Shown one piece after another: positions 20,715 through 32,862 of a stretch of 64,000 bases of DNA. The DNA is from Enterobacteriaceae endosymbiont of Plateumaris braccata. Its GTDB lineage: Bacteria > Pseudomonadota > Gammaproteobacteria > Enterobacterales > Enterobacteriaceae. Positions within the stretch are counted from its first letter, which is position 1; every line of letters starts with the position of its first letter. The notes below the pieces were generated by a model. That model saw only the letters and a program-made list of their open reading frames with translations, searched no databases and was not told where the DNA came from. The stretch is from contig NZ_CP046232.1 in assembly GCF_012563325.1 (NCBI RefSeq), positions 188,321 through 252,320 of the forward strand, written 5' to 3'. The translations under genes and the position numbers were made by a program.

Positions 20715-23700
20715 TTAAATCAATGTTTTATTAATTTCTTGTAAAGAAAATATTCTTTTTTTAGGATTAATACCCATAGCTAATATTGTAGCTTTAGAAC
20801 CATTAATTGTTGTATCACAATGAATGCCATTTTCCAAAGCAGAAATTCTAATAAGTTTAGATGCTTCAATAGAACTTTTAATTGATGTAGTATTAATAAT
20901 ATAATTATAATGTTTATTTTTTATTAAATCTATAATATTAGGTGATTTTTCTGTTACTTTTCTTACAATATTAACTTTAATATTTTTATGTTGTAAAAAT
21001 TTAGCAGTGCCATTCGTAGCATCAATTTTTAAACCATATTCAATTAATTGTTTTACTAATGGAATAACTGCAATTTTATCTTGATCTCTAACAGAAATTA
21101 ATACTGAACCAATTTTATTTATATTAATATTTATACTTAGCATAGCTTTTGCAAAAGCTTCATCAAAAGAATATCCAATACCCATTACTTCTCCTGTTGA
21201 ATGCATTTCAGGGCCTAAAATTGGATCTACACCATAAAATTTATTAAATGGAAAAACCACTTCTTTTACAGAAAAATAATTAGGAATAATTTCTTTACTA
21301 ATTTTTAAATCAATTAAAGATTTACCAACCATTACTAAAGTTCCTATTTTTGCTAAAGGTATTCCTATAGCTTTAGATATAAATGGTATAGTACGTGAAG
21401 CTCTTGGATTAACTTCTATTAAATAAACTTCATTATTTTTAATAGCAAATTGTATATTAAACAAACCACAAATATTAATTGCTATAGCTAATTTTTTTAC
21501 TTGAGATCGAATTTTATTTAAAATAAAATCACTAAGATTATTTGTAGGTAAAGAACAAGCAGAATCACCAGAATGTATACCAGCTTGTTCTACATGTTCC
21601 ATTATCCCCCCAATAAAAATATTTTTTCCATCACAAATAGCGTCTACATCTACTTCTATTGCATTATCTAAAAATTTATCTAATAAAACAGGAGTATCAT
21701 TAATATCATAATATTTTTTTAAATCATCTATATTATATATTAATTCCATAGATCTACCTCCTAATACATAAGAAGGTCTAATTACTATAGGGTAACCAAT
21801 TATTTTAGATTTTTTTATTGCTTCGTTTAAATTATATACAATAAAATTTTCTGGTTGTTTTAACTTTAAAGATTTAACAATATATTGAAATTTTTTTCTA
21901 TTTTCAGCTTTATCAATAGAAGATGGACTTGTTCCTATAATATTTACTCCTTGATTTTCTAATAACTTAGCTAAATTTAATGGAGTTTGTCCTCCATACT
22001 GTATAATAACTCCTTGAGGTTTTTCTATTCTAATAATTTCTAATATATCTTCTAAAGTAATAGGTTCAAAATATAAACGATCTGAAATATCATAATCAGT
22101 AGAAACTGTTTCAGGATTACAATTTACCATAATAGTTTCAAAATTATTTTCACGCAAAACCATAGCAGCATGTACACAACAATAATCAAATTCTATTCCT
22201 TGACCAATCCTATTAGGACCACTTCCTAAGATCATAATTTTTTTACTATAATTACTAGGATTAGATTCACATTCTAATGCATACGTAGAATATATATATG
22301 CAGTATTAGTTTCAAATTCTGCTGCACATGTATCTACTCTTTTATATACTGGATGTAAATTATGATTATAACGTAAATTACGTATTTTATTTTCAGATGT
22401 TTGTAATAAATCAGCTAATCGAGAATCTGAAAATCCTCTTTTTTTTAAATTAAAAAAATTATTTTTATTTTTTAAATAATTTATACCTAAAAATTTTACT
22501 TTATTTTCAATAATAATTATTTCTCTTATTTGAGTTAAAAACCAAGGATCTATCTTAGAATAAGAATAAATATCTTTTATTGACATATTTAATCTAAAAG
22601 CATCAGCTATAAATCTAATTCTATCTGGTCCAGGTACTTTTAATTCATGTATAATTAAATTTAAATTTTTTTTACTGAAATTTTTTATGATAGGTGTAAA
22701 ACCATTAATTCCTATTTCTAAACTTCGTAAAGCTTTTTGAATAGATTCTTGAAATGTTCTTCCTATAGACATAATTTCCCCTACAGATTTCATTTGTGTA
22801 GATAACCTATCATTAGCCCCAGTAAATTTTTCAAAATTAAATCTTGGTATTTTTATAACTACATAATCAATACTAGGTTCAAAAGAAGCTGAAATTTTTT
22901 TATCAGTTATATCATTCATTAATTCATCTAATGTATATCCTACAGATAATTTTGCTGATATTTTTGCTATAGGAAATCCTGTTGCTTTAGAAGCTAAAGC
23001 AGATGATCGTGATACACGAGGATTCATTTCAATTACTACTAATTTACCGTTTTTAGGATTTACAGCAAATTGTACATTAGATCCACCTGATTCTATTCCA
23101 ATTTCTTTCATTATAGATATAGAAGCATTTCTCATTATCTGATATTCTTTATCAGATAAAGTTTGAGCAGGAGCAACAGTTATCGAATCTCCAGTATGAA
23201 TACCCATAGAATCAATATTTTCAATCGAACATATAATAATACAATTTCCGTTTTTATCTCTTATGACTTCCATTTCATATTCTTTCCATCCTATTAAAGA
23301 TTCATCAATTAATAATTCTTTATTAGGAGATAAATTTATACCTATTTTACAAAGATTTATAAATTCTTTTAAATTATTTGCTATACCACCTCCACTACCA
23401 CCCATAGTAAAAGATGGTCTAATAATACATGGGAATCCAATTTTATTTACAAAGTTAATAGCTTCATCAATATTATTAACAATTTTCGATATAGCTATAT
23501 TCAAACCTAATTTTTTTATAATTTTTGAAAAATAATAACGATTTTCAGCTTTATGAATTGCTTCAATAGTAACTCCAATAATTTTTACATTGAATTTATT
23601 TAAAATATTATTTTTATTTAAATCTAAAATACAATTTAAAGCTGTCTGTCCACCCATAGTTGGTAAAATAGCATCAGGTTTTTCTTTTTTTATAATTTTT

Positions 23701-23924
23701 GCTATAATTTCCCATTGTATAGGTTCTATATAAGTAATATCAGCAATATCAGGATCTGTCATAATAGTAGCTGGATTAGAATTAATTAAAATTAACTTAT
23801 ATCCTTCTTCTTTTAAAGCTTTACAAGCCTGTGTTCCTGAATAATCAAATTCACATGCTTGTCCTATAATTATAGGACCAGCACCTAAAATCATAATACT
23901 TTTTATATTAATATTTTTTGGCAT
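20715..23924 (-). CDS. carB: Carbamoyl-phosphate synthase large subunit
   Basis: Synthesises carbamoyl phosphate from bicarbonate, ATP and ammonia delivered by CarA, feeding arginine and pyrimidine synthesis. Length is 1069 residues (E. coli 1073). Both duplicated ATP-grasp halves are visible: the first begins [22 protein letters not shown] and the second [19 protein letters not shown]. The C-terminal allosteric domain is present. It starts 2 bases after the carA stop, so the two are translationally linked. Confidence 0.98.
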   Translation of the reverse strand: MPKNINIKSIMILGAGPIIIGQACEFDYSGTQACKALKEEGYKLILINSNPATIMTDPDIADITYIEPIQWEIIAKIIKKEKPDAILPTMGGQTALNCILDLNKNNILNKFNVKIIGVTIEAIHKAENRYYFSKIIKKLGLNIAISKIVNNIDEAINFVNKIGFPCIIRPSFTMGGSGGGIANNLKEFINLCKIGINLSPNKELLIDESLIGWKEYEMEVIRDKNGNCIIICSIENIDSMGIHTGDSITVAPAQTLSDKEYQIMRNASISIMKEIGIESGGSNVQFAVNPKNGKLVVIEMNPRVSRSSALASKATGFPIAKISAKLSVGYTLDELMNDITDKKISASFEPSIDYVVIKIPRFNFEKFTGANDRLSTQMKSVGEIMSIGRTFQESIQKALRSLEIGINGFTPIIKNFSKKNLNLIIHELKVPGPDRIRFIADAFRLNMSIKDIYSYSKIDPWFLTQIREIIIIENKVKFLGINYLKNKNNFFNLKKRGFSDSRLADLLQTSENKIRNLRYNHNLHPVYKRVDTCAAEFETNTAYIYSTYALECESNPSNYSKKIMILGSGPNRIGQGIEFDYCCVHAAMVLRENNFETIMVNCNPETVSTDYDISDRLYFEPITLEDILEIIRIEKPQGVIIQYGGQTPLNLAKLLENQGVNIIGTSPSSIDKAENRKKFQYIVKSLKLKQPENFIVYNLNEAIKKSKIIGYPIVIRPSYVLGGRSMELIYNIDDLKKYYDINDTPVLLDKFLDNAIEVDVDAICDGKNIFIGGIMEHVEQAGIHSGDSACSLPTNNLSDFILNKIRSQVKKLAIAINICGLFNIQFAIKNNEVYLIEVNPRASRTIPFISKAIGIPLAKIGTLVMVGKSLIDLKISKEIIPNYFSVKEVVFPFNKFYGVDPILGPEMHSTGEVMGIGYSFDEAFAKAMLSINININKIGSVLISVRDQDKIAVIPLVKQLIEYGLKIDATNGTAKFLQHKNIKVNIVRKVTEKSPNIIDLIKNKHYNYIINTTSIKSSIEASKLIRISALENGIHCDTTINGSKATILAMGINPKKRIFSLQEINKTLI

Positions 23925-23926
23925 TA

Positions 23927-25105
23927 TTATAATCTCTCATATTTTTCTAAACAATATTTTTGAATTAATTCTATAAAGTAATCAAATAATATAGAAGCAT
24001 CATGAGAACCTGGGCTAGCTTCAGGATGTCCTTGAAAACCAAAAGCAGGTTTATCAATACGATGAATACCTTGTATAGTATTATCAAATAATGATTTATG
24101 TGTTATTTTTAAATTAACTGGTATACTATTTATATCTACTGTAAAACCATGATTTTGTGTTGTTATAAATATTTTGTTAGTTTTTATATCTTTTACGGGA
24201 TGATTACTTCCGTGATGTCCTAAGAACATTTTTTTTGTTTTAGCACCACTGGCAAGTGCAAGAATTTGATGTCCAAGACATATTCCAAAAATTGGAATAT
24301 TTGTTTTTAATAATTGTTTTACAGAGTAAATAGCATAAAAACATAATTCAGGATTTCCTGGTCCATTAGATAAAAAAATTCCATCTGGATTAAAATCTAT
24401 AATTTTTTTAAAATCTGTATGAGCAGAAACAACAGTTACATGACATCCAAGATCTACTAAAATATTTAAAATATTTTTTTTAATCCCAAAATCAAATGCT
24501 ATTATATTCATAGGTAGTAAAGATTTTTTCTTTATATTTTTTTTTATTATTTTATAATTAGTATTTCCTTTAATCCAAGAATAATTTCTATTAGTTGTTA
24601 TTTCTTTAACTAAATCTAATTCTTGTAAATTTGAAAATTGTTTCATTTTATTTATAAAATATTGTAAATTAATATTTACTATATTAGTAGTGATAATACA
24701 GCCAATATTAATTTTTTTATTACGTAATAAACGTGTCAATTGACGAGTATCAATATCTGAAATAGCAACTACATTTTTTTTTTTTAAATAAATATCTAAA
24801 GTATTTTGACTTCTATAATTACTTGATATTTTAGATAAGTTATGAATAACAAGTCCTTTTAAATAAATTTTAGATGATTCTTCATCTTCTTTATTAATAC
24901 CAACATTTCCAATATGTGGGTATGTAAAAATCAAAATTTGTTTATAATAAGATGGATCTGTAAGTATTTCTTGATATCCAGTCATAGATGTATTAAAAAC
25001 TACTTCTCCTATAACTATTCCATTAATTCCAATAGATTTACCAACAAATTTTGTTCCATCTTCCATTATTAAAAATGCTTTGTTTTTAATCAAATAAACC
25101 TCCAA
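23927..25105 (-). CDS. carA: Carbamoyl-phosphate synthase small (glutaminase) subunit
   Basis: Hydrolyses glutamine and passes ammonia to CarB. Length is 392 residues (E. coli 382). The class I amidotransferase triad is visible: the cysteine in FGICLGHQI, and the histidine and glutamate in [11 protein letters not shown]. An ATG a few codons downstream (MEDGTKFVG) could also be used, because E. coli CarA starts close to this point; I kept the longer form. It is divergent from gmhA across 141 bases. No arginine or pyrimidine leader is recognisable upstream. Confidence 0.96.
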   Translation of the reverse strand: MEVYLIKNKAFLIMEDGTKFVGKSIGINGIVIGEVVFNTSMTGYQEILTDPSYYKQILIFTYPHIGNVGINKEDEESSKIYLKGLVIHNLSKISSNYRSQNTLDIYLKKKNVVAISDIDTRQLTRLLRNKKINIGCIITTNIVNINLQYFINKMKQFSNLQELDLVKEITTNRNYSWIKGNTNYKIIKKNIKKKSLLPMNIIAFDFGIKKNILNILVDLGCHVTVVSAHTDFKKIIDFNPDGIFLSNGPGNPELCFYAIYSVKQLLKTNIPIFGICLGHQILALASGAKTKKMFLGHHGSNHPVKDIKTNKIFITTQNHGFTVDINSIPVNLKITHKSLFDNTIQGIHRIDKPAFGFQGHPEASPGSHDASILFDYFIELIQKYCLEKYERL

Positions 25106-25246
25106 AGTATTTAATTTTACTAAAATTAATATTATATATTTAATATATTTCTTGTTAACAATTATTGTTAAATTTTGTTATATAAGTTAAAATTACTTTT
25201 TAATAATTAATTATTCAAGTTAAAATATTTTAATAAAGACTATATA

Positions 25247-25834
25247 ATGTATAATGAGATTATTAATTTAGAATTATTATCAGCATCTAATGTTTTAAAA
25301 AATTTTATTAAAAATAGTAACAACATTAATAATATTAAATTAGCAGCTGATTTAATTGTTAAATCTTTTTTAAACAATAATAAAGTTATTTCTTGTGGTA
25401 ATGGTGGTTCACATTGTGATGCTATGCATTTTGCAGAAGAATTAACTGGAAAATATAGAAATAAAAGACCTGCATATCCTGCATTATGTATATCAGATGT
25501 ATCTCATTTTTCTTGTGTTAGTAATGATTATGGTTATGAATATGTTTTCTCTCGTTATATAGAAGCATTAGGTCAACCTAATGATGTTTTGTTTGCTTTA
25601 ACTACTTCTGGAAAATCTACTAATATACTTAATGCATTACATACTGCAAAACAAAGAAATATGAAAATAATATTATTAAATGGCAATAATTCTACAAGTG
25701 AAATGAAAGATTTAAGTGATATAGAAATAGCAGTAATGTATAATGGTTATTCAGATAGAATACAAGAAATACATATTAAAATAATTCATATAATAATATT
25801 ATTAATTGAAAAATTAATAAGTAAAAAAATATAA
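25247..25834 (+). CDS. gmhA: Sedoheptulose-7-phosphate isomerase
   Basis: First step of ADP-heptose synthesis for the LPS inner core. Length is 195 residues (E. coli 192). The SIS fold is complete with [33 protein letters not shown] and [14 protein letters not shown]. Its retention means the symbiont probably still builds heptose-containing LPS, in line with OmpA and DegP. It stands alone, divergent from carA and convergent with ilvC. Confidence 0.96.
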   Translation: MYNEIINLELLSASNVLKNFIKNSNNINNIKLAADLIVKSFLNNNKVISCGNGGSHCDAMHFAEELTGKYRNKRPAYPALCISDVSHFSCVSNDYGYEYVFSRYIEALGQPNDVLFALTTSGKSTNILNALHTAKQRNMKIILLNGNNSTSEMKDLSDIEIAVMYNGYSDRIQEIHIKIIHIIILLIEKLISKKI

Positions 25835-25884
25835 TATATATTTAAATATAGATAATATTTTTACATAAACTAAATATATATAAC

Positions 25885-25920
25885 TTTACTCTCTTAAAAA
25901 ATTTAATTTAAGAGAGTAAA
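25885..25920. terminator. Bidirectional terminator between gmhA and ilvC
   Basis: A perfect 14-base-pair stem (TTTACTCTCTTAAA and its complement) with an 8-base A/T loop, between the convergent ends of gmhA and ilvC. It starts with T and ends with A runs, so it can serve both strands. Confidence 0.7.
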
Positions 25921-25935
25921 TAAATATAATAATAA

Positions 25936-27411
25936 TTATTTTGAAATGACTTTCATATCAGTCATATATTTACGTAATATATAACCAATCTTTTCAATTG
26001 AATGATTTCTAGTAGTAAGATTAATATCTAATAAATATTTATTATTTATAGATATATTTTTCATATCTATAATTCCTAAATCTTCATCTTTTAAACTATT
26101 TATAAAATTTTTTAATAAGGGTATAGCTTCATTAGAAAATAAATAATTACCATATTCTGCTGTATCAGATATTACTTTATTCATTTCATATAATTTTTTT
26201 CTTGCAATGATATTTGCAATTAAAGGTAATTCATGTAATGATTCATAATATGCTGATTTTGGTGAAATTCCTGTTTCTATCATTATATCATATGATAATT
26301 CAACACTAGCTTTAACTATGGCTACCATAAGTAATCCGCGATCAAAAATTTCTTGTTCATTTATAATGATATTATTACTAACTAAAGTTTGTTCAAATTT
26401 ATTATTTCCTATTTTTTTTCTCCAATTTAATAAATTTTTATTATTATTATTCCAATCTTCTATTATTTGTTTAGAAAAAATTCCAGAAATAATATTATCC
26501 ATATGTAATCTGAATAATGGTTTTAAAATTTTTTTTAAAATCAAAGAAAGTTCGTAAGCTCTAATTTTATTTTTATTATTTAATCTATCCATCATTAATG
26601 TAATACCTCCTTGTTTTAAAGACTCAGTAATATACTCCCAACCAAATTGGATGAATTGTGATGCATATTCTTTATTTACTTTACGATTAATTAATTGATC
26701 AAATAATATTATTGAAGCAGTTTGTAACATACCACATAAAACAGTTTGTTCACCCATTAAATCAGATTTAACTTCTGCAATGAAAGAAGATTCTAATATA
26801 CCTGCTTTATGACTGCCTATAGCAACAGCCCAAGCTTTTGCAGTTTCTAATCCATTGTTATTATAATCATTTTGTTGATGTACAGCTATTAATGATGGTA
26901 CACCAAAACCACGTTTATATTCTTCTCTTACTTCTGTTCCTGGACATTTTGGAGCAACCATAATTACATTAATATTTTTAGGAATTTTTTCTCCTTCTTC
27001 TACAATATTAAAACCATGAGAATATCCTAATGTAGCACCAGCTTTTATTAAGTTTTTTATATTTTGTAAAAGTTGACTATGATTTTTATCAGGAGTTAAA
27101 TTAATTATCAAATCAGCATTAGGAATTAATTCATTATATGAACCAATAATAAATTTATTTTTATAAGCTTTTTCCCAAGATAAATTTTTATTTTTAATAG
27201 AATTTTGTTTCAAAGCATAAGATATATTCAAACCAGAATCTCTCATATTTAGTCCTTGATTTAAACCTTGTGCTCCACATCCTATAATAACTATTTTTTT
27301 ATTTTTTAAATAATTAATTCCATTAGAAAATTCTCTAAAGTTCATTAATCTACATTTTCTTAAATTTTTTAATTTTTCACGAAAATTTAATTTATTAAAA
27401 TAATTTTTCAT
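25936..27411 (-). CDS. ilvC: Ketol-acid reductoisomerase, class II
   Basis: NADPH-dependent second step of isoleucine and valine synthesis. Length is 491 residues, exactly as E. coli IlvC and typical of the long class II enzymes. The nucleotide-binding [17 protein letters not shown] and the metal-site segments ([21 protein letters not shown]) are intact. It lies downstream of ilvD in the same direction. In E. coli ilvA and ilvY lie between ilvD and ilvC; here 294 bases without a gene replace them. Confidence 0.98.
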   Translation of the reverse strand: MKNYFNKLNFREKLKNLRKCRLMNFREFSNGINYLKNKKIVIIGCGAQGLNQGLNMRDSGLNISYALKQNSIKNKNLSWEKAYKNKFIIGSYNELIPNADLIINLTPDKNHSQLLQNIKNLIKAGATLGYSHGFNIVEEGEKIPKNINVIMVAPKCPGTEVREEYKRGFGVPSLIAVHQQNDYNNNGLETAKAWAVAIGSHKAGILESSFIAEVKSDLMGEQTVLCGMLQTASIILFDQLINRKVNKEYASQFIQFGWEYITESLKQGGITLMMDRLNNKNKIRAYELSLILKKILKPLFRLHMDNIISGIFSKQIIEDWNNNNKNLLNWRKKIGNNKFEQTLVSNNIIINEQEIFDRGLLMVAIVKASVELSYDIMIETGISPKSAYYESLHELPLIANIIARKKLYEMNKVISDTAEYGNYLFSNEAIPLLKNFINSLKDEDLGIIDMKNISINNKYLLDINLTTRNHSIEKIGYILRKYMTDMKVISK

Positions 27412-27705
27412 TTGTACAACCTTATATAAATAATATTAAATTATAAATTATAAATATATTTATACATAATAGTGTTAATTATTAATATTTTTATTAAAAC
27501 AATTTTAATTGTATAGTAAATAATATTAATTGATCATGGACAATATAACAGCATATTTTGTTGTTATTTAATATTAATAACTGATATTAAAATTTAATAA
27601 AAATTATTATAAAAGTATTTTAATAAAAAATTAATGCCATCAATATTATTGATATTAATTAATAATAATTATTATATAAAAATATGATTTATATTATTTA
27701 TAAAA

Positions 27706-29565
27706 TTATTTAAAATCTTTTAATTTATTTTTATCTCGTACCGCTCCTTTATCAGCACTTGTTGCTAATGCAGCATAAACTTTTAATGCAAAAGATATTT
27801 TACGTTTACGAATATTATGAGGATGGTAAGATAATTTACCACGATTTTCTTCTTCTTTAATTCTTAAATTTATTTTTTCTTGTGAAATAAGCAGATTAAT
27901 ATATCTCTTAGGTATATTAATTTCAATAATATCTCCATTTTTTATTAAAGCAATATATCCTTTATTTGCAGCTTCTGGTGAAATATGTCCAATAGATAAT
28001 CCAGAAGTTCCACCAGAAAATCTTCCGTCTGTAATTAAAGCACAACTTTGATCTAATTTCATTGATTTCAAATAAGATGTTGGATATAACATTTCTTGCA
28101 TACCAGGACCACCCTTAGGACCTTCATAACGTATAACAACTACATCTCCTGGAAAAACTTTTTTATTTAGTATATCACTTACTGCAGATTCTTGACTATC
28201 ATATACTTTAGCTGGACCTCTAAATACCATTAATTTTTTATTTACACTTGCAGTTTTAACTACACATCCATCTTGAGCTATATTACCATATAAAACTGCT
28301 ATTCCACCATATTTACTAAAAGAATATTTATATGATCTAATACATCCAGTTTTTCTATTCCTATCTAAATTACACCATTTATTTTTTTGTGTAAAAGGTT
28401 GTATAGTTTTAATATTACCTGGTGCAGCTAAAAAAAATTTTTTGATATTTTCATTTTTATTATTAATAATATCATATTTAGATATCATTTGCTTTGTAGT
28501 TAATCCTAATATGTTTTTTGTATTAGAATGTATTAGTCCAATACGATATAATTCACCTAATAAAGACATTACACCTCCTGCTCTATGAAAATCTTCAATA
28601 TAAAATTTTCTAGTACTAGGAGATACCATACATAACCATGGAACTTTTTTCGATAAATTATCTATATGAGATAAATTTAATTTCAAATTTGCTTCCTGTA
28701 CTAAAGCTAATATATGTAAAATTGTATTAGTAGAACCACCCATTGCAACATCAACCATTATAGCATTTTCAAAAGCTTTTTTATTAGCAATATTTCTAGG
28801 TAAAACACTTTGATCATTATTAAGATAATATTTTTTTGTAAGATCAACTATAATTTTAGCTGATTGTATACATAATTTTTTACGATATATATGTGTTGAT
28901 AATAAAGTTCCATTACCAGGTAATGCTAAACCTAAAACTTCTAATAAACAATTCATCGAATTTGCAGTAAACATTCCGGAACATGAACCGCATGTAGGGC
29001 ATGCATTATTTTCAATTTTATTAATATATTGATCTGATTTATTTAAATCAGCTGCATTTACCATTGCATCTACTAAATCAATTCTTCTTGTTTTTGATAA
29101 AATATCTATTTTTCCAGCTTCCATTGGTCCACCAGAAATCATTACAGTAGGTATATTTAAACGTAAACTAGCCATTAACATACCAGGAGTAATTTTGTCA
29201 CAATTAGAAATACAAATCATAGAATCTACACAATGAGCATTAATAACATATTCTATTGAATCTGCAATTAGTTCTCTAGAAGGAAGAGAATATAACATTC
29301 CTTCATGACCCATAGCAATACCATCATCAATAGCTATTGTATTAAATTCTTTTGGTACTCCTCCCATATTTTTTATTTCTTTTGAAATAATTTTACTTAA
29401 TTTTTGTAAATGAATATGACCAGGAACAAATTGTGAAAATGAATTAACTATAGCAATAATTGGTTTTTTAAAATCAGAATCATCCATTCCAGTGGCTCTC
29501 CAAAGAGCACGAGCTCCTGCCATATTACGACCTGTTGTAGTAATAGATGAACGATAACTAGACAT
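27706..29565 (-). CDS. ilvD: Dihydroxy-acid dehydratase
   Basis: Fe-S enzyme for the third step of branched-chain amino acid synthesis. I chose the ATG at 29565 because [22 protein letters not shown] aligns from residue 1 with E. coli IlvD; the frame is open 22 codons further but that part overlaps ilvE. Length is 619 residues (E. coli 616). Cluster-binding cysteines are in CISNCDK and [10 protein letters not shown]. It follows ilvE by 38 bases in the ilvGMED operon order. Confidence 0.97.
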   Translation of the reverse strand: MSSYRSSITTTGRNMAGARALWRATGMDDSDFKKPIIAIVNSFSQFVPGHIHLQKLSKIISKEIKNMGGVPKEFNTIAIDDGIAMGHEGMLYSLPSRELIADSIEYVINAHCVDSMICISNCDKITPGMLMASLRLNIPTVMISGGPMEAGKIDILSKTRRIDLVDAMVNAADLNKSDQYINKIENNACPTCGSCSGMFTANSMNCLLEVLGLALPGNGTLLSTHIYRKKLCIQSAKIIVDLTKKYYLNNDQSVLPRNIANKKAFENAIMVDVAMGGSTNTILHILALVQEANLKLNLSHIDNLSKKVPWLCMVSPSTRKFYIEDFHRAGGVMSLLGELYRIGLIHSNTKNILGLTTKQMISKYDIINNKNENIKKFFLAAPGNIKTIQPFTQKNKWCNLDRNRKTGCIRSYKYSFSKYGGIAVLYGNIAQDGCVVKTASVNKKLMVFRGPAKVYDSQESAVSDILNKKVFPGDVVVIRYEGPKGGPGMQEMLYPTSYLKSMKLDQSCALITDGRFSGGTSGLSIGHISPEAANKGYIALIKNGDIIEINIPKRYINLLISQEKINLRIKEEENRGKLSYHPHNIRKRKISFALKVYAALATSADKGAVRDKNKLKDFK

Positions 29566-29603
29566 TATTTTTTTTCTCTTATTTTTAAAAATTGAATTTT
29601 TAT

Positions 29604-30530
29604 CTAATAAATATAATCTAACCAATTCCATTTATCTTCTATTATTCCATCAAATAAATTAAAAAATTCTTGTTGAATTTTTTTTGTAATTTTACCTCTT
29701 TTTCCGTAACCAATTTTAATACCATCTATACTCCTTACTGGAGTAATTTCTGCAGCAGTTCCTGTCATAAATATTTCATCTGCTAAGTATAATGATTCTC
29801 TTAATATTAAAGTTTCTTTTGTTTTAATTCCTATTTTTTTAGCTATTTTTAAAACTGAGTCTCTAGTAATTCCTGGTAATACTGAAGAATGAAGAGGTGG
29901 AGTAAATAAAATATCATCTTTTATTTTAAATATATTTTCCCCTGCTCCTTCCGATACAAATCCAAAACTATCTAATGATATTCCTTCATGATATCCATTC
30001 CTTCTTGCTTCACTACCAATAAGAAAAGAAGATAAATAATTACCACCAGCTTTTGCAATACTAGGAATAGTATTTGGTCTTATTTTATTCCATGATGATA
30101 TCATGGCATCAATACCATTAATTATAGCTTTATTACCTAAGTAATTACCCCATGAAAACGAACTAATTATTACATCAGTATAATAGTTTTCAGGAGGATT
30201 CACTCCTAAACCCACATCTCCTATAAATATTAAAATTCTTATATAAGCTTCTTCTAATTTATTATATTTTAATATAATATGTACTGCATTCATTAAATCT
30301 TTCATTGTAAATTTTAATGGCAAACGATAAATTTTTGCAGAATTATATAAACGTTCAATATGATCTTTATGACGGAAGATAGCTGGACCTTTAAAAGATT
30401 TATAACATCTTATTCCTTCAAAAACAGAAGTTCCATAATGTAATGCATGTGACATTACACTAATTTTTGCATTTTCCCATTTAACTATATTTCCATTAAA
30501 CCAAATAAAATCTGCTTTTTTCGTTTTCAT
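29604..30530 (-). CDS. ilvE: Branched-chain amino acid aminotransferase
   Basis: PLP enzyme for the last step of isoleucine, valine and leucine synthesis. Length is 308 residues (E. coli 309). The PLP lysine is K160 in [12 protein letters not shown], the E. coli position, and the fold-type IV motifs EGAGENIF and GTAAEITPV are present. It is third in the ilvG-M-E-D cluster, 49 bases after ilvM. Buchnera lacks ilvE and relies on its host for this step; this organism keeps its own. Confidence 0.97.
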   Translation of the reverse strand: MKTKKADFIWFNGNIVKWENAKISVMSHALHYGTSVFEGIRCYKSFKGPAIFRHKDHIERLYNSAKIYRLPLKFTMKDLMNAVHIILKYNKLEEAYIRILIFIGDVGLGVNPPENYYTDVIISSFSWGNYLGNKAIINGIDAMISSWNKIRPNTIPSIAKAGGNYLSSFLIGSEARRNGYHEGISLDSFGFVSEGAGENIFKIKDDILFTPPLHSSVLPGITRDSVLKIAKKIGIKTKETLILRESLYLADEIFMTGTAAEITPVRSIDGIKIGYGKRGKITKKIQQEFFNLFDGIIEDKWNWLDYIY

Positions 30531-30579
30531 TATAATATTTCCTTATCTACTATAATTAGCAGTATTATTATGACATTTA

Positions 30580-30810
30580 TTAGATTATTTTAATATCAAA
30601 TACATCTATTAATTTAGATAATTGTTTTATAAGAAAATCTATAGGTTTTTTACTTTCTACAATTATTTCAATAAGTATATTACCTATTTTTAATACTGAA
30701 TTAACTTTCATATAACAAATTCTAAATCCTCTATGACGAATAATACGTAAAATACGTTCAATAATTTCAGGACTTATATACGTGTTAATATATATTTTAT
30801 ATTGATTCAT
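30580..30810 (-). CDS. ilvM: Acetolactate synthase II small subunit
   Basis: ACT-domain regulatory subunit of acetohydroxyacid synthase II, needed for activity of IlvG. Length is 76 residues (E. coli 87). Recognisable by the pattern PEIIERILRIIRHRGFRI and by position. Its ATG overlaps the ilvG stop as ATGA (4 shared bases), which indicates translational coupling. Confidence 0.93.
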   Translation of the reverse strand: MNQYKIYINTYISPEIIERILRIIRHRGFRICYMKVNSVLKIGNILIEIIVESKKPIDFLIKQLSKLIDVFDIKII

Positions 30811-32471
30811 TTAATTTCTTCTATCATATTTTCATTGCTATAACCGGGAGGGACTAATGGCCAAACATTATCAGATTCATTTATAGAAACATGTAATATA
30901 TATGCATTTTTTTTATTAAACATATTTTTTAAACTCACATCTATTTGATTAACATGATTTATTTTTTCTCCAGATATACCAAAAGCACTTGCTAATAATA
31001 AAAAATCAGGATTATCCCATAATATGGTTTCACTATATCTTTTAGAAAAAAATAATTGTTGCCATTGTTTAACCATGCCTAATCTTTTATTATCTAATAA
31101 TATAATTTTTATAGGTAATTGTTTTCTTTTAATTGTATTTAATTCTTGAATGTTCATCATAAATGATCCATCACCTGTGATACATATTACTGTATCATTA
31201 GGACGTCCTATTTGTGCACCAATAGCTGCAGGTAATCCAAATCCCATTGTGCCTAATCCACTTGATGTAATAAAATTTTTTGGAGATGTAAAATTAACAT
31301 GTTGTGCAGTCCACATTTGATGTTGTCCTACATCTGTAGTAATAATAGTATTATAATCTTTAAGATCTGATAATTTTTTTAAAAGAATAGGTGCATAAAC
31401 TTTATTTTTATTGAAATTTTTGTAGTTCCAAGAATATTTTATTATTATTTTTTTTATATAAGTTTGCCACTCAAAAATATTTTTTGGTTTTTGTAAAAAT
31501 GGGAGTATATTGTTTAAATTACCTAATAAATGAAAATCTGTTTTACAAATTTTATTAATTTCAGATGAATCTATATCTAATTGTATTATATATGCATTAG
31601 AAGCAAAATCTTTTGGATTTCCTGTAACACGATCATCAAATCTAGCACCAATAGCTATTAATAAATCACATTTTTGTACAGCATAGTTTGCAGCTTTATT
31701 ACCATGCATTCCTAACATACCAAGATAATAAGGATATGTATTATCTACAGATCCTAAACCTTTCAATGTAACTACTACTGGTATTTTTGTTTTTTTAATA
31801 AAATTTTTTAATGTAAAAATAGCATTACCTATTCCTACACCTCCGCCTATATATAATATAGGCATATTAGATTTTTTTAAAAAATCGTTAATTTTATTTA
31901 TATTTTTTATTGAAATATTTTTTTTATTTGTTAAATTTTTTATTTTAAACTTATTATATATATTTTGAGGAATAAAATTAGATAATTGTATATCTTTAGG
32001 TATATCTATTAAAACAGGTCCTGGTCTATTAGATAAAGCTATTAAAAAAGCTTTATCAAAAATATCATTTAATGATTCTATTGAATCTATTAAAAAACTA
32101 TGTTTAGTACATGATAAAGACATTCCTATAATATCAATTTCTTGAAAAGCATCTGTTCCAATTAATGTAGTAGGTACTTGTCCAGTTATAGCTATAATGG
32201 GTATAGAATCTACCATAGCATCTGCAATACCTGTTATTAAATTAGTTGCTCCAGGACCTGATGTTGCTAAACAAACTCCTATATTACCAGTAGCTCTTGA
32301 ATAACCTATAGCAGCAATAGCTGCTGCTTGTTCATGTCGACATAATATATGTTCAATTTCACTATCATATAGTGCATCATAAAGAGGCATAATAGCCCCT
32401 CCTGGATGTCCAAATACTGTTTTTACATTTTGTTTTTTTAATGCTTGAATTATACATTCTGCTCCATTCAT
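30807..32471 (-). CDS. ilvG: Acetolactate synthase II large subunit
   Basis: Thiamine-diphosphate enzyme that commits pyruvate (and 2-oxobutanoate) to branched-chain amino acids. Length is 554 residues (E. coli 548 in strains with an intact gene). The catalytic glutamate is E47 in RHEQAAAIAAIGYSRATG, and the diphosphate motif is GDGSFMMNIQEL. Isozyme II is the valine-resistant form in enterics, so flux is less feedback-limited; that is known of the family. The gene is intact, unlike the frameshifted ilvG of E. coli K-12. Confidence 0.97.
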   Translation of the reverse strand: MNGAECIIQALKKQNVKTVFGHPGGAIMPLYDALYDSEIEHILCRHEQAAAIAAIGYSRATGNIGVCLATSGPGATNLITGIADAMVDSIPIIAITGQVPTTLIGTDAFQEIDIIGMSLSCTKHSFLIDSIESLNDIFDKAFLIALSNRPGPVLIDIPKDIQLSNFIPQNIYNKFKIKNLTNKKNISIKNINKINDFLKKSNMPILYIGGGVGIGNAIFTLKNFIKKTKIPVVVTLKGLGSVDNTYPYYLGMLGMHGNKAANYAVQKCDLLIAIGARFDDRVTGNPKDFASNAYIIQLDIDSSEINKICKTDFHLLGNLNNILPFLQKPKNIFEWQTYIKKIIIKYSWNYKNFNKNKVYAPILLKKLSDLKDYNTIITTDVGQHQMWTAQHVNFTSPKNFITSSGLGTMGFGLPAAIGAQIGRPNDTVICITGDGSFMMNIQELNTIKRKQLPIKIILLDNKRLGMVKQWQQLFFSKRYSETILWDNPDFLLLASAFGISGEKINHVNQIDVSLKNMFNKKNAYILHVSINESDNVWPLVPPGYSNENMIEEIK

Positions 32472-32538
32472 ATTAATTATTACCTCTTTTATTTATAAAA
32501 AATTATATGTATAATTCAATATTAGTCTTAGTTAATAT

Positions 32539-32610
32539 TTATACAAAACTCCTTAGATAAATATAGGAGAGTTTATTTATTGATATTATTAAATTATTTT
32601 TAATATTCAT
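32539..32610 (-). promoter_or_regulatory. Possible ilv leader peptide and weak attenuator hairpin
   Basis: A 23-codon frame (32610-32539) begins MNIKNNLIISINKLSY and has nine Ile, Leu or Val residues. Its 3' end overlaps an imperfect hairpin (32545-32574, TCCT/AGGA core) followed on the minus strand by TTTTGTAT. It sits where ilvL would be, about 70 bases before ilvG. No Shine-Dalgarno is visible and isoleucine codons are common by chance here, so this is tentative. The rest of 32472-32788 shows nothing else. Confidence 0.25.
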
Positions 32611-32788
32611 TAAGTAAATTATATTTATTAAATTTAATAAATATAATTACGTTTTTAAATTTTATTAAATAATATTATTTAATAAAATTGTGAAAATACT
32701 TTTTTGAGTGAATTAAAATTATTTTAAATAAATTATTTTTATACTAATTGTATAATTTACAAAAATATTATTTTATTTATAAATAATC

Positions 32789-32862
32789 CAGGGGTGGAGG
32801 GATTTGAACCCCCAACTACCGGTTTTGGAGACCGATGCTCTACCAATTTGAACTACACCCCT
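32789..32862 (-). tRNA. tRNA-Trp (CCA)
   Basis: A 74-base cloverleaf with anticodon CCA in the loop CTCCAAA. The acceptor AGGGGTG pairs with CACCCCT and the discriminator is G; the 3' CCA is not encoded. trpT lies close upstream of the ilv operon in E. coli as well (hdfR, maoP and comM have been lost between them). A TATAAT on the minus strand at 32876-32871 could be its -10 box. Confidence 0.97.
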
